NCBI RefSeq assembly: GCF_015679185.1
Contig: NZ_CP064939.1
Span: forward strand, 310,001-374,000
DNA length: 64,000 nucleotides
Origin: Pedobacter endophyticus
Lineage (GTDB): Bacteria > Bacteroidota > Bacteroidia > Sphingobacteriales > Sphingobacteriaceae
Direction: 5' to 3'
Shown here in pieces: positions 16,965 to 26,286 of the stretch (the stretch's first letter is position 1; each line of letters opens with the position of its first letter). Made by a program: the position numbers and the translations under genes. The notes under the pieces are model-generated. The model was given only the letters and a program-made list of their open reading frames with translations, did not search any database and was not told the origin of the DNA.

Positions 16965-18533
16965 ATGAAATCGATAAATAAAATAACAAAATATATATTA
17001 TTTGGAGCGGTAACTACTTTGGTTTTCTCTTGTAAAAAAGATTTTAACGAAGTAAATACCGATCCGATAGGAAAAGCGTCGGTAACCGCTAACCAACTAT
17101 TGGCGCCAGCCCTGGTTGATGTGTTGTATGCCAACATGGTGCGTAACCGTAACTTCAACAACGAGTTGATGCAGGTAACAGTTGATATTAGCGATGCCGA
17201 AGGAAAAGTATTTAGGTATGATGTAAGGCGCACGTGGGCCGATTACACATGGAATGCATGGTACCCGGATTTAACCAACCTGCGTGATATTTATAATATT
17301 GCAAGCAAACCAGAATCTGAAAATTCATCGTACAAGGGAATTTCGTTGATTACTCAGGCTTGGGTGTTTCAATTGTTGACGGATGTTTATGGCGATGTGC
17401 CTTACAGCGAGGCCAATCAGGGCAAGGAAGGTAACTACGAACCTGTTTTCGATAAACAAAAAGACATTTACCTCGATTTGTTCAAAAAGCTTGAAGAAGC
17501 CAATACCTTGCTTGCACAGGGAACTGCAATTATTCCAACCGGCGATCCCGTTTACCAGGGCGATGTAAGCAAATGGCGCAGGTTGGGTAACTCCTTATAT
17601 TTAAGGTTGTTGCTTCGTATTTCGGGTAAATCCGAAGTAAGCGCAGACGTAATTGCCAAAATCAAAGAAATTGCCGATTCCAACAAAGGCAATTATCCTA
17701 TAATGGAAAACAATACCCATACCGCAAAAATATTGTGGAACGGAACAAACAGTACAACATCCGTTTATTCGTCACCCTTTATGATCAGTGTTAGAGCGGT
17801 TGATTTTAGAACTCCGGCCATTACGCAGTTCTTTCTTGAAAATTTAACCAGCTGGAATGATCCACGCGTGAGGGCCGATTATGGTGTAAACGGTTATAAC
17901 CGGTTTGGCATTGCTGCAGGGCCGGCCGGATTAGTTGGCGTGCCAAGCGGCTACGATATGGGCACATCTATTATCAAACAATCGTACTTCTACTCTGATG
18001 CAACCAACGCAAGCGTAACACTACAAACCGATCGCTACACCGGTATCATTATGAACTGTGCCGAAGTAGATTTTATTCTCGCAGAGGCCGCCGCAAAAGG
18101 ATGGATTTCGGGCACCGGTGAAGCTTATTACAACAAAGGCGTTGCCGATGCCATTAATTACTGGTTGCCAACACGTTTCACATCCGCTGCAGATCCTGCC
18201 GTAGCCGATTACATTACCAAAGCTGATATTGAATGGAACGATGCCTTACCTTTAGAAAATAAAACTGCCGGTACAGTAAGCAAAATGCAATTGATCCACC
18301 TTCAAAAATACTATGCCATGTTCCTTGTCGATTTCCAGCAATGGATCGAATATCGCAGAACGGGACATCCGTTTTTACCGAAAGGCACAGGCTTGGCCAA
18401 CGGTGGTAAAATGCCCGCCCGATTAAATTATCCAATAGTTTCTCAATCAGCCAATCCAACAAGTTACGCAAATGCCGTTGCAGCGCAAGGTGCAGATGAT
18501 ATCAATACACTTGTTTGGTGGCAAAAACCTTAA
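16965..18533 (+). CDS. SusD/RagB-family surface lipoprotein
   Basis: Ligand-binding partner that caps the SusC barrel. The ATG at 16965 in AAATTATGAAATC gives 522 residues with a lipobox (LVFSCKKDFNEVNTDP), typical of the SusD-like_2 group. It contains TPR-like helices, WVFQLLTDVYGDVPYSEA at about 135-152, YLDLFKKLEEA, and a C-terminal region with WIEYRRTGHPFLP. It lies 10 bp after SusC and 17 bp before the DUF5689 gene, all in one operon. There are no glycan-degrading enzymes beside it, which is unusual for a polysaccharide locus. Confidence 0.94.
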   Translation: MKSINKITKYILFGAVTTLVFSCKKDFNEVNTDPIGKASVTANQLLAPALVDVLYANMVRNRNFNNELMQVTVDISDAEGKVFRYDVRRTWADYTWNAWYPDLTNLRDIYNIASKPESENSSYKGISLITQAWVFQLLTDVYGDVPYSEANQGKEGNYEPVFDKQKDIYLDLFKKLEEANTLLAQGTAIIPTGDPVYQGDVSKWRRLGNSLYLRLLLRISGKSEVSADVIAKIKEIADSNKGNYPIMENNTHTAKILWNGTNSTTSVYSSPFMISVRAVDFRTPAITQFFLENLTSWNDPRVRADYGVNGYNRFGIAAGPAGLVGVPSGYDMGTSIIKQSYFYSDATNASVTLQTDRYTGIIMNCAEVDFILAEAAAKGWISGTGEAYYNKGVADAINYWLPTRFTSAADPAVADYITKADIEWNDALPLENKTAGTVSKMQLIHLQKYYAMFLVDFQQWIEYRRTGHPFLPKGTGLANGGKMPARLNYPIVSQSANPTSYANAVAAQGADDINTLVWWQKP

Positions 18534-18550
18534 TCATATCTCAAGATAAT

Positions 18551-20059
18551 ATGAAAAAGACAATATTTTTAATCAGTGCGCTTGTAGTAATTGGTAGCAC
18601 TTGGATAGGATGTAAGCGTGATACCGACTATATTGGAATAACCGTAAGTCCGTACATTTCAAATTTCGATTTACGTAAGCTTTATAAAAATGCCGACGTT
18701 GCGCTTACCAGCGAAAATTTAGGTGGCGCCGATTATGTGAAGGGCATTGTAATTTCCGATCAGTCGAATGGCAATATTCCGGCCGGCTTAATGTTTTTAC
18801 AAAACAGCCGAATTGCAGGTAACGGTGTCGATTCGCTAAGGGGTATCGCCATAAACATTGGTACTGAGGCTGCAAAGTATGTTCCGGGCGATTCGGTGCA
18901 TGTAAAAATTACTGGTTCGACAATGAAGCGAGTAAACGGAATTTTGCAGCTGGATGGCGTTGCGCCAACAAACGTTGACAAAAAGGCATCTGGCCGATCA
19001 ATCATTTTAAGAGCCGTAAATACCGGCGCTTTAACCAGCAGGCCAATGTTTTACGAAAGCACATTAATTACCATTAGCAAAGGCAAGATAACGCCCGAAC
19101 CGGTAAACGGCGACACTTACGCAGGCAACAAAACCATTAGCGATGGATTTGGAACCGCTGTTGTGCATACGGAAACCGCTGCAAAATTTGCTACCGACGA
19201 GCCGGTACCATTTGCCGATTTTACAGGGATTGTGATTACCACGGCTACAGGCGTTGAGTTAAGACCGCGATCGGCTGATGATATTTTTGCCTTACCGGAG
19301 ATTAAACCTTCAGCGTTGATTATTACAGGTTATATGACCAATCCGAACGGAAGTGATGTGAACTACGAATATATTCAGTTTAAGGCCACCCGCGATATTG
19401 ATTTTGCAGTAACTCCTTATTCTGTGGTTACTTGTAACAACGCAGGTATTTTAGCCCCACCAAACACGGGCTGGGCGTTTGGCGATATCAGAACCTACAA
19501 GTTTAATATCAAGAGCGGAACAGTTAAAAAAGGTCAATTTTGTTATGTGGGCGCCAATAAACGCATTTGGGGCAGCGCTTCTACCGATATTAGCAATGCC
19601 GTTTGGATTGTTAGCAAGCAATATTCAACCGTAAACGGCGACGATTTTGGAACAGCAACCGGAAACCTCCTCGCCAACAGCGGAAACGTGGCAGGTGTTG
19701 CGGTGTTCGAAGGACTTACTGTAACCGGAACTTCAACGCCTTTAGATGTAATTATGTATGGCGGAAACGGCGCAGTATATGCAGCTGGCCCACCAGAAGT
19801 AGGTTACAGAATAACCAATACCGATAAGTACAGCACAATTCAAAATAGAAAAGTTGTTGCTTTTTATGGTGGAGGTACAAATAAAAGCAAGTTTAGCTTA
19901 CCAACTCCCGATGGTACTTTCACCTTATTGGGAGGTGTTTACGATGCCACGACAGGTATATGGAGCACCGGCAGAAATGCGAAGTTTATTGCTTTAAGCA
20001 ACTCGTCGCCATTATCAGCTATTGAACAAGCAGAGGGATTTACAACAATTGAAAATTAA
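18551..20059 (+). CDS. DUF5689 domain lipoprotein
   Basis: A 502-residue surface or periplasmic lipoprotein (MKKTIFLISALVV..WIGC, lipid Cys about 21). It has a DUF5689 domain in the first half (YISNFDLRKLYKNADVAL and GADYVKGIVISDQSNGN), an OB-like fold found in Bacteroidota proteins often next to SusC/D. The second half is beta-rich and unassigned, with repeated small Gly/Asn/Thr-rich segments. The ATG at 18551 (AGATAATATG) is preferred over an in-frame start inside susD because it begins a clean signal peptide. Likely an accessory binding protein of the SusC/D system. Confidence 0.8.
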   Translation: MKKTIFLISALVVIGSTWIGCKRDTDYIGITVSPYISNFDLRKLYKNADVALTSENLGGADYVKGIVISDQSNGNIPAGLMFLQNSRIAGNGVDSLRGIAINIGTEAAKYVPGDSVHVKITGSTMKRVNGILQLDGVAPTNVDKKASGRSIILRAVNTGALTSRPMFYESTLITISKGKITPEPVNGDTYAGNKTISDGFGTAVVHTETAAKFATDEPVPFADFTGIVITTATGVELRPRSADDIFALPEIKPSALIITGYMTNPNGSDVNYEYIQFKATRDIDFAVTPYSVVTCNNAGILAPPNTGWAFGDIRTYKFNIKSGTVKKGQFCYVGANKRIWGSASTDISNAVWIVSKQYSTVNGDDFGTATGNLLANSGNVAGVAVFEGLTVTGTSTPLDVIMYGGNGAVYAAGPPEVGYRITNTDKYSTIQNRKVVAFYGGGTNKSKFSLPTPDGTFTLLGGVYDATTGIWSTGRNAKFIALSNSSPLSAIEQAEGFTTIEN

Positions 20060-20074
20060 GAACCTCACCCTATG

Positions 20075-20103
20075 AAAGTTGGGTGTTAAATCCCAACTTT
20101 TCA
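20075..20103 (+). terminator. terminator after the SusC operon
   Basis: AAAGTTGGG (20075-20083), an 8-nt loop and CCCAACTTT (20092-20100) followed by TT form a 9-bp stem just 16 bp after the DUF5689 stop. Outer bases CCTCA..TGAGG extend the pairing. Confidence 0.65.
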
Positions 20104-20429
20104 AATAGGTTTGAGGATTAAATTTATAATTATGAAAGCTAAAACCGCTACTATGAGTGGTCTTAAAAAAACAAAGGATCTGCGATGGAATTTTTCAGCA
20201 CTGTCATCCTGAGTATAACGAAGGATCCCCAAGCGATGAAATGCAGAACGCTAAATACCGCTGCCAACAGAGGGTGGGTGAGTGGGCAATGACGGTAAGG
20301 TATGGGTTGCAGATGCTTCGTTCCTCAGCATGACAGAGCTGGCGTATTGCTAAACTTCATTTTTATACAATTTCACGATCCTAGTTATTTATGATACAAC
20401 TTTATTTTCCTTTTTCCCAATAATTACCC
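20104..20429. repeat. spacer with a TGTCATCCTGA-type repeat
   Basis: From about 20200 the spacer holds one degenerate copy of the dispersed element seen as an array at 25640: it begins CTGTCATCCTGAGTATAACG and ends near CTTCGTTCCTCAGCATGACAG at about 20335. No gene is supported; a 26-codon frame at 20132 runs into the repeat. Confidence 0.6.
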
Positions 20430-21839
20430 ATGAACAGAAGATCCTTCATTCAAAAATCAAGTTTATTAACCACAACATTATTTGTTAGCTTAAAAGCATT
20501 TCCATCATCGTTATTTACGGTCGATGGCGTAGTAAGCGGAACGGTGACCAGCAAAAGCAAGGCCGTTGCAGGTGTTGTTATTTCTGATGGGTACAGCGTG
20601 GTGCAAACCGATAAGTCGGGCAACTACGAAATCAAGCTTCATGAGCTTGCCCGTTTCGTGTGGATCAGTACACCGGCTGGCTACGAATTCAAAACCGAAA
20701 GCAGCATTGCACGCCATTACTATAAGCCAGATGCGGCCGGTAAGCTGAACTTCGACTTAAAACCACTTAAACAAAACGATAACAAACACAATTTCATTAT
20801 TTGGGCCGATCCGCAGGTAAAAAATAAGAAAGATGTAGCACAGATGATGGCTACTTCAGTTCCCGATACGCATGCCGTAGTCAAAAGTATGGGCAAAACT
20901 CCGGTACATGGCATTGGCGTGGGCGATTTGGTTTGGGACAATTTCGACCTTTTTCCAGATTACGATGAAGCCATTGCGAAGATCGGCATTCCGTTTTTCC
21001 AGGCACTGGGCAACCACGATCAGGATTACCGGCAAGGCGGCGATGATACATCAGACCGAACTTTCCAGGCGCATTATGGGCCAACGTATTACTCGTTTAA
21101 CCGCGGAAAAGCACATTACGTTGTTTTAGATGACGTACGTTATTTGGGTGTAGAAAGAACTTACGACGGCTACATTACGCCAACGCAATTGGACTGGTTG
21201 GCCAAAGACCTGCAGTTCGTGCCTAAAGATGCGCTGCTGATTATCGCCCTGCATATTCCTGTTCATAATTCCGTTAAAAACAGAGACGATTTTTATGCGG
21301 TTTTAAAAGACTTCAAGAATGTGCACATCATGTCGGGTCATACCCATTTCAATAAAAATGTAATCAAAAATGGCATCTTTGAGCACAATCATGGTACGGT
21401 TTGCGGTGGCTGGTGGACAGGCCCGATTTGCGAAGACGGTACGCCACGCGGTTACGGAGTTTATGAAGTAGACGGCACCGAGCTGAAATGGTACTATAAA
21501 TCGACCGGAAGAGACCGCAAGGAGCAGCTTGATATTTATGTAGATACTTTAACTAACCAGAAACGATTGATTGCCAACGTGTGGAATTACGATCCGGAGT
21601 GGAAAGTAGAATATTTTTTAGATGGGAAACCGATGGGAGCGTTGGCGCAACAAGATGGCTACGATCCTTTGGCGGTTAAATTGTACAAAGGCGATAAACT
21701 TCCCAATCCACGTCCGTTTGTTGAGCCGCGATCAACCGATCACCTGTTTATGGCACATTTTGCGCCATCGGTAAAAACAGTTAAGGTGGTGGCAACAGAT
21801 CGGTTCGGAGAAAAGTTCGAGGCGGAGATTAAAGGTTAA
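20430..21839 (+). CDS. secreted calcineurin-like phosphoesterase
   Basis: A 469-residue exported metallophosphoesterase. The N-terminus MNRRSFIQKSSLLTTTLF resembles a Tat signal (RRSFIQK). An Ig-like N-terminal domain (about 35-110) precedes the catalytic domain with IIWADPQV, GVGDLVWDN, ALGNHDQDY, ALHIPVH and SGHTHFN, which are the five metal-binding motifs. A C-terminal MetallophosC-type beta domain follows (EWKVEYFLDGKPMG). It probably cleaves phosphate mono- or diesters in the periplasm. It stands between the SusC/D genes and a glycerophosphodiesterase, supporting a role in organophosphate breakdown. Spacers of 370 and 590 bp with repeats separate it from both. Confidence 0.92.
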   Translation: MNRRSFIQKSSLLTTTLFVSLKAFPSSLFTVDGVVSGTVTSKSKAVAGVVISDGYSVVQTDKSGNYEIKLHELARFVWISTPAGYEFKTESSIARHYYKPDAAGKLNFDLKPLKQNDNKHNFIIWADPQVKNKKDVAQMMATSVPDTHAVVKSMGKTPVHGIGVGDLVWDNFDLFPDYDEAIAKIGIPFFQALGNHDQDYRQGGDDTSDRTFQAHYGPTYYSFNRGKAHYVVLDDVRYLGVERTYDGYITPTQLDWLAKDLQFVPKDALLIIALHIPVHNSVKNRDDFYAVLKDFKNVHIMSGHTHFNKNVIKNGIFEHNHGTVCGGWWTGPICEDGTPRGYGVYEVDGTELKWYYKSTGRDRKEQLDIYVDTLTNQKRLIANVWNYDPEWKVEYFLDGKPMGALAQQDGYDPLAVKLYKGDKLPNPRPFVEPRSTDHLFMAHFAPSVKTVKVVATDRFGEKFEAEIKG

Positions 21840-22426
21840 GGGAGATTTTCACAAAAATAAGGCGGTTGAATTAGACAGCTATTCGGATGACAGATTACAA
21901 GCCCTGTCATCCTGAGTGTAACGAAGGATCTCCAAGCGATGGATCCGATAGTTATCGGATGCAAAACGCCAACAACCACTGCCAAAAAAGAGGGAAGTGA
22001 GTCAACTGAGAGTAGTTCGAAATCGGTCATTCCTGCGTCCGCCTGAACAGACGGGCAGGCAGCGGTTTCGAAGCTTCGGGATTAAAGCTCAAGCATTAAG
22101 ATCCCCTACCGACAGCTATCGGTACAAGCTACCGATGACAGACATATGAAAGATCGTCATTGCGAGGCACGAAGCAATCTCATTTCGTAAATCAGATTGC
22201 TTCGGCTCGCACGAACCCGGCCTCGCTACAAAGTAGCCCCTTTGGGGCAATGACGATTCGCTGAAAAAAAACGTGATCCTAACTCCTTTGTTTTTTCAAA
22301 AACTGATCTCTGAGGATGACGACCGTTTATAGCTGTCGTCCCATCCATTTAGCTGAACTACAAATAGATAGATTAATAAAATAACGTCATGCCTAAGTCC
22401 TTCATAATTTAATATAACCAAATACC
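21840..22426. repeat. spacer with several dispersed repeats
   Basis: No gene seen. It holds CTGTCATCCTGAGTGTAACG at about 21903 (family of the 25640 array) with an internal ATCCGATAGTTATCGGAT palindrome, a GTCATTCCTGCG segment at about 22028, a CGTCATTGCGAGGCACGAAG segment at 22155 matching the zwf-pgl hairpin arm, and a CGCTACAAAGTAGCCCCTTTGGGGCAATGACG segment (as two parts) related to 7299. Confidence 0.65.
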
Positions 22427-23332
22427 ATGAAACTAATATCAATTGCACCATTAATTGCCGCTTTACCTTTGCTAAGCATGAGTTGCTCGGCCCAAAAACC
22501 TGCCGAATTCCCAAAGTTCAGCGCAGAGGCACATCGGGGTGGCAGAGGGTTAATGCCCGAAAATACCATTGTGGCCATGAAAAACGCCATGACAATAAAC
22601 GGCATAACCACCCTGGAAATGGATACACACATTACTAAAGACGGCAAAGTTGTAGTTACCCACGATGATTACCTGAGCCCGGCGTTTATGCTTACACCCG
22701 AAGGCAACGAAATTGCAGGTACCGACGCCAAGAAATATCCCATTTACAAATTATCGTATGCAGAATTGAAGAAGTTCGATTTAGGTACCAAATATTACGA
22801 TTTATTCCCTCAGCAAAAAAAGATCAAAACGCACATTTCCCTGTTATCCGATTTAATTGATTCCGTTCAAACGGATATCAGGGTAAATCACCGCAAGCAG
22901 TTCTTTTATAATATAGAGACTAAAAGTAGCGAGAAGGGAGATGGAGTTACCAATCCCGAGCCTGCAGAATTTGTGCAACTGTTGATGTCGGTTCTTCAAA
23001 AAAAGAAGATTCTTCCCTACGTTGTAATTCAATCTTTTGATAAGAGAACCATACAACTCATTACCAGGAAATACCCGAATGTACGAACCTCTTATTTGGT
23101 TTCGAACAAAAAAACATATGCCGAAAACATAGCCGAACTGGGTTACAAACCCTTTATTTTAAGTCCGGCATGGCAAATGGTGGACGAAGATATGGTTTCG
23201 AGAGCGCATGCCGATGGCGTAAAAGTTATTCCATGGACGCCAAATACTGCCGAAGATATCAAGAAGTTAAAAGCGCTAAATGTTGATGGAATTATTTCCG
23301 ATTATCCTGATATTTTAGTTAAAACCCAATAA
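22427..23332 (+). CDS. glycerophosphodiester phosphodiesterase, lipoprotein
   Basis: Hydrolyses glycerophosphodiesters (deacylated phospholipids) to glycerol 3-phosphate and an alcohol. The 301-residue protein has a lipoprotein signal (LPLLSMSCSAQKP). The GDPD TIM barrel starts with AHRGGRGLMPENT, the H-R and E-N catalytic motif, followed by LEMDTHITKDGKVVVTHDD (metal and catalytic residues E, D, H). It ends VDGIISDYPDILVK, the usual final strand. The next gene is a GlpT-type antiporter, so product and transporter match. It is periplasm-facing, and a terminator-like hairpin lies between it and the transporter. Confidence 0.95.
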   Translation: MKLISIAPLIAALPLLSMSCSAQKPAEFPKFSAEAHRGGRGLMPENTIVAMKNAMTINGITTLEMDTHITKDGKVVVTHDDYLSPAFMLTPEGNEIAGTDAKKYPIYKLSYAELKKFDLGTKYYDLFPQQKKIKTHISLLSDLIDSVQTDIRVNHRKQFFYNIETKSSEKGDGVTNPEPAEFVQLLMSVLQKKKILPYVVIQSFDKRTIQLITRKYPNVRTSYLVSNKKTYAENIAELGYKPFILSPAWQMVDEDMVSRAHADGVKVIPWTPNTAEDIKKLKALNVDGIISDYPDILVKTQ

Positions 23333-23345
23333 ATAAGTTTTCCAG

Positions 23346-23374
23346 TCGGGAATTAGATTCATGTTCCCGATTTT
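23346..23374 (+). terminator. hairpin between GDPD and GlpT-like genes
   Basis: TCGGGAA (23346-23352) pairs with TTCCCGA (23364-23370), followed by TTTT. It could end or attenuate transcription before the transporter gene 32 bp downstream. Confidence 0.5.
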
Positions 23375-23405
23375 CAATAATCACTAACCTACCCACTAAC
23401 CAAAT

Positions 23406-24752
23406 ATGAGTTTTAATTTTTTCCCGGCGCCTGCCGCACATAAAGAACTATTGCCCGAAGATCGCGTAAATTCCAGCTATTGGAAATTGCGCTTGCAGGT
23501 TTTTGCAGGCATATTTTTGGGCTACACCGCTTATTATTTTGTAAGGAAGAATTTTTCTTTCGCCATTCCCGATCTGATTAAGCAAGGTTACACCAAAGGA
23601 CAATTGGGCGTTGCACTTTCGGCACTTTCCATCGCCTACGGTTTTAGCAAATTTTTGATGGGCAATGTGTCCGACAGAAGCAACGCCCGAATATTTTTAC
23701 CCGTTGGGCTGGCACTTTCGGCTATTACAATGGTAGTAATGGGTGTTTTCCCGTTCGCCACCTCATCCATTGCCATTATGTTTGTACTGCTTTTTATAAA
23801 CGGCTGGTTTCAGGGAATGGGCTGGCCACCATGCGGCAGGGTAGTAGTGCACTGGTATTCTATAAAAGAGCGAGGCCGGGCAATGTCTATTTGGAACCTG
23901 GCGCATAACGTTGGTGGGTTTATGGTTGGCCCGCTAACCATTTGGGCAATAGAAATATTTGTGGGCTGGGAAAGTAAGCTGTATTTCCCCGGCATGGTAG
24001 CCATATTTTTTTCATTTATCGCTTACCTTTTAATTAGAGATACGCCACAATCCTGCGGTTTGCCACCCATCGAAGTGTATAACAACGATTACTCCAAAAC
24101 CTACGATACCTCTCAGGAAAAAGAGTTTACGGCAAAGGAAATATTTTTTAAGTATGTTTTTAACAACAGGCTTTTATGGTACATCGCCATTGCCAATGCG
24201 TTTGTATATTTGGTACGAAATGGCATTGTGAACTGGGCGCCTACTTTTTTGGGCGAGGCAAAAGGATATACCACAACCGAGGCCGCCTGGGCATCGTCGT
24301 TTTACGAGCTCGCCGCAATACCCGGTACCTTGCTGTGCGGTTGGCTTAGCGATTATATTTTTAAAGGAAGACGAGCACCGGTAACCATCATCTACATGGC
24401 CTTAACATTGATTTCAGTTTTGATTTACTGGAAAAATCCTGTCGGGAACCAATGGTTGCAAAATGTATCACTTTGGTCGATAGGCTTTTTAATTTACGGC
24501 CCGGTAATGCTCATCGGTGTTCAGGCTCTGGATTTGGTGCCCAAAAAGGCCGCAGGTACAGCAGCAGGCTTAACAGGTTTATTTGGTTATTTTATTGGCG
24601 ATTTACTTGCAAACGCAGCCGTGGGGCACTTGGTTGATGATTTCGGTTGGGATGCCTGTTTTATAGCGATCGTTGCCGCATGTGCGCTTGCTATTGTATT
24701 CACCGCTTTCACCTGGAGAAGAGAAAAACGAAATTTAATTGGTGCCAAATAA
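23406..24752 (+). CDS. GlpT/UhpT-family organophosphate:phosphate antiporter
   Basis: A 448-residue, 12-helix MFS transporter of the organophosphate:Pi antiporter family (glycerol 3-phosphate or hexose phosphates). Family marks are YFVRKNFSFAIPDLIKQGY in the N-terminal half, GNVSDRSNARIF, and the signature GMGWPPCGRVVVHWYS followed by ERGRAMSIWNLAHNVGG. Location right after a glycerophosphodiesterase argues for glycerol 3-phosphate as substrate. The first 30 residues are cytoplasmic and hydrophilic. Inner-membrane uptake step of the organophosphate locus. Confidence 0.93.
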   Translation: MSFNFFPAPAAHKELLPEDRVNSSYWKLRLQVFAGIFLGYTAYYFVRKNFSFAIPDLIKQGYTKGQLGVALSALSIAYGFSKFLMGNVSDRSNARIFLPVGLALSAITMVVMGVFPFATSSIAIMFVLLFINGWFQGMGWPPCGRVVVHWYSIKERGRAMSIWNLAHNVGGFMVGPLTIWAIEIFVGWESKLYFPGMVAIFFSFIAYLLIRDTPQSCGLPPIEVYNNDYSKTYDTSQEKEFTAKEIFFKYVFNNRLLWYIAIANAFVYLVRNGIVNWAPTFLGEAKGYTTTEAAWASSFYELAAIPGTLLCGWLSDYIFKGRRAPVTIIYMALTLISVLIYWKNPVGNQWLQNVSLWSIGFLIYGPVMLIGVQALDLVPKKAAGTAAGLTGLFGYFIGDLLANAAVGHLVDDFGWDACFIAIVAACALAIVFTAFTWRREKRNLIGAK

Positions 24753-24846
24753 TGATGAGCAATGAAACCTAAAAATGTTACAAACGCTAGCTTGCTCTTT
24801 CAGCGTTGATAAAATTTAATAAACGATGATCAATTATTCAAGGTAA

Positions 24847-24891
24847 GTCATCCGATGAATATTGGCAACATGTAAATATTCATCGGATGAC
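24847..24891. repeat. solo hairpin repeat, 17-bp arms
   Basis: GTCATCCGATGAATATT (24847-24863) and its exact complement (24875-24891) flank an 11-nt loop. The arms match those of the array at 28116 except for one base that is changed on both arms, so pairing is kept. It lies between the antiporter and the SGNH gene and may end transcription of the former. Confidence 0.85.
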
Positions 24892-24943
24892 TATCTGACC
24901 ACTGAACAAATAAACTAGTGAACCAATAAACCTAATTTGTCAA

Positions 24944-25636
24944 ATGAGAACACTTTTTAAAAGAACCCTAATCGCCTTAAGCTTATTGTTAGCTTTAAAC
25001 AGTATTGCCGTAAATGCCCAAACGGTAAAGTGGGATAGTACATACAGGCCGGGTAAATATGCAGAGCTTGCGGCTAAGTTTAAGGCCGATCCGAAGTCGA
25101 AAAAAGACTTTGTATTTTTGGGAAACAGCATCACTGCGGGTACCGATTGGGCCAGGCTGTTGGATTTGCCACAAGCAAAAAATCGGGGTATCTCTGGCGA
25201 TATTACCTTTGGCGTACTCGATCGGTTGCAAGATGTAATTGATGGCAAACCGGAGAAAATTTTCATTTTGATCGGCATAAATGATATCTCGAGAAATATT
25301 CCCGACAGCATTATTTTAAGGAACTATAAAACAATGATTGCCAGAATTAGAAAGGGATCGAAAAAGACGCAAATTTATTTCAACACGCTTTTGCCCGTTA
25401 ATAGCTCCTTTGAAAAATTCAAGAACCACTACGGAAAGGACGAACATATCCTCTGGTTAAACGATCAGATTAGGAAATTTACAGCGAAAAATGTAACGGT
25501 AATTGATTTATATCCCGTGTTCTTAGATCAAAGCAACCACTTAAAAGCTGAGTTAACTAAAGATGGGTTGCATTTGATTCCTTCAGGATACCAGGTGTGG
25601 GCAGATTTTTTGAAAAAGAGCGGTTATTTGAAGTAG
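24944..25636 (+). CDS. secreted SGNH/GDSL hydrolase
   Basis: A 230-residue exported esterase. Signal peptide MRTLFKRTLIALSLLLAL..VNAQ, then the SGNH blocks: FLGNSITAG (block I, catalytic Ser), GDITFG (block II Gly), LIGINDIS (block III Asn), and KDGLHLIPSGY (block V, Asp and His). This class includes acyl-ester hydrolases, acetylesterases and lysophospholipases; the substrate is not visible. Its place next to a glycerophosphodiesterase and a GlpT-like transporter would suit removal of acyl groups from phospholipid-derived esters, but this is inference. Confidence 0.9.
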   Translation: MRTLFKRTLIALSLLLALNSIAVNAQTVKWDSTYRPGKYAELAAKFKADPKSKKDFVFLGNSITAGTDWARLLDLPQAKNRGISGDITFGVLDRLQDVIDGKPEKIFILIGINDISRNIPDSIILRNYKTMIARIRKGSKKTQIYFNTLLPVNSSFEKFKNHYGKDEHILWLNDQIRKFTAKNVTVIDLYPVFLDQSNHLKAELTKDGLHLIPSGYQVWADFLKKSGYLK

Positions 25637-25639
25637 TGC

Positions 25640-26271
25640 TGTCATCCTGAACGCAGTGAGGGATCCCCAAGCGATGGAACGCTGCCTTTAATACAGCACC
25701 AACCAAAACGGCGAAGGGGGGCTGGGGGGCTCAGGTTCCTGTGGTAAGTGGGTTAAGGGTTCTTCCTTCGTCAGATCCGATAGCTATCGGATGACATTTA
25801 TTCTTGCTGTCATCCTGAATGCAGTGAAGGATCCCTAAGCGATGGAACACTGCCTATAATACAGCACCAACCAAAGCGGCGAAGGGGGGCTGGGGCGCTC
25901 AGGTTCCTGTGGTAAATAGGTTAGGGATTCTTCCTTCGTCAGAATGACATTCATTCTTGCTGTCATCCTGAACGCAGTGAAGGATCTCCAAGCGATGGAA
26001 AGCTAGCGTCAATAAAGCAGCCGCCAAAAGAGCGGGTAGGATCGGGGTGCTCAGGTTCCTATGATAAATAGGTTAGGGATTCTTCCTTCGTCAGATCCGA
26101 TAGCTATCGGATGACATTTATTCTTCCTGTCCTCCTGAACGCAGTGAAGGATCCCCAATCGATGGAATGCTGCCGATAATACAGCACCAACCAAACGGCG
26201 AAGCGGGGCTGGGGGTGCTCAGGTTCCTGTGGTAAGTAGGTTAAGGGTTCTTCGCGATGCTCAGAATGACA
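25640..26271. repeat. four-copy array of about 150-168 bp elements with inverted ends
   Basis: Copies start TGTC(A)TCCTGAA at 25640, 25808, 25961 and 26128. Each runs through GGATCCCCAAGCGATGG, ACAGCACCAACCAAA, GGGGCTGGGG and CTCAGGTTCCT to an end like TTCCTTCGTCAGAATGACA, which is the complement of the start, giving imperfect terminal inverted repeats. Copies 1 and 3 carry an additional 15-bp palindromic insert TCCGATAGCTATCGG near the end; copies 2 and 4 lack it. Single degenerate copies occur at 20203, 21903 and 61220-61540. It fills the spacer between the SGNH gene and bioD. Confidence 0.85.
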
Positions 26272-26286
26272 GAAGGAAAAAGACTA

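Noticed and set aside
20132..20212. 26-codon frame MKAKTATMSGLKKTKD.. after the SusC operon
   Set aside because: Reasonable start context, but it ends inside a dispersed repeat and has no recognisable relation; too weak to call a gene.
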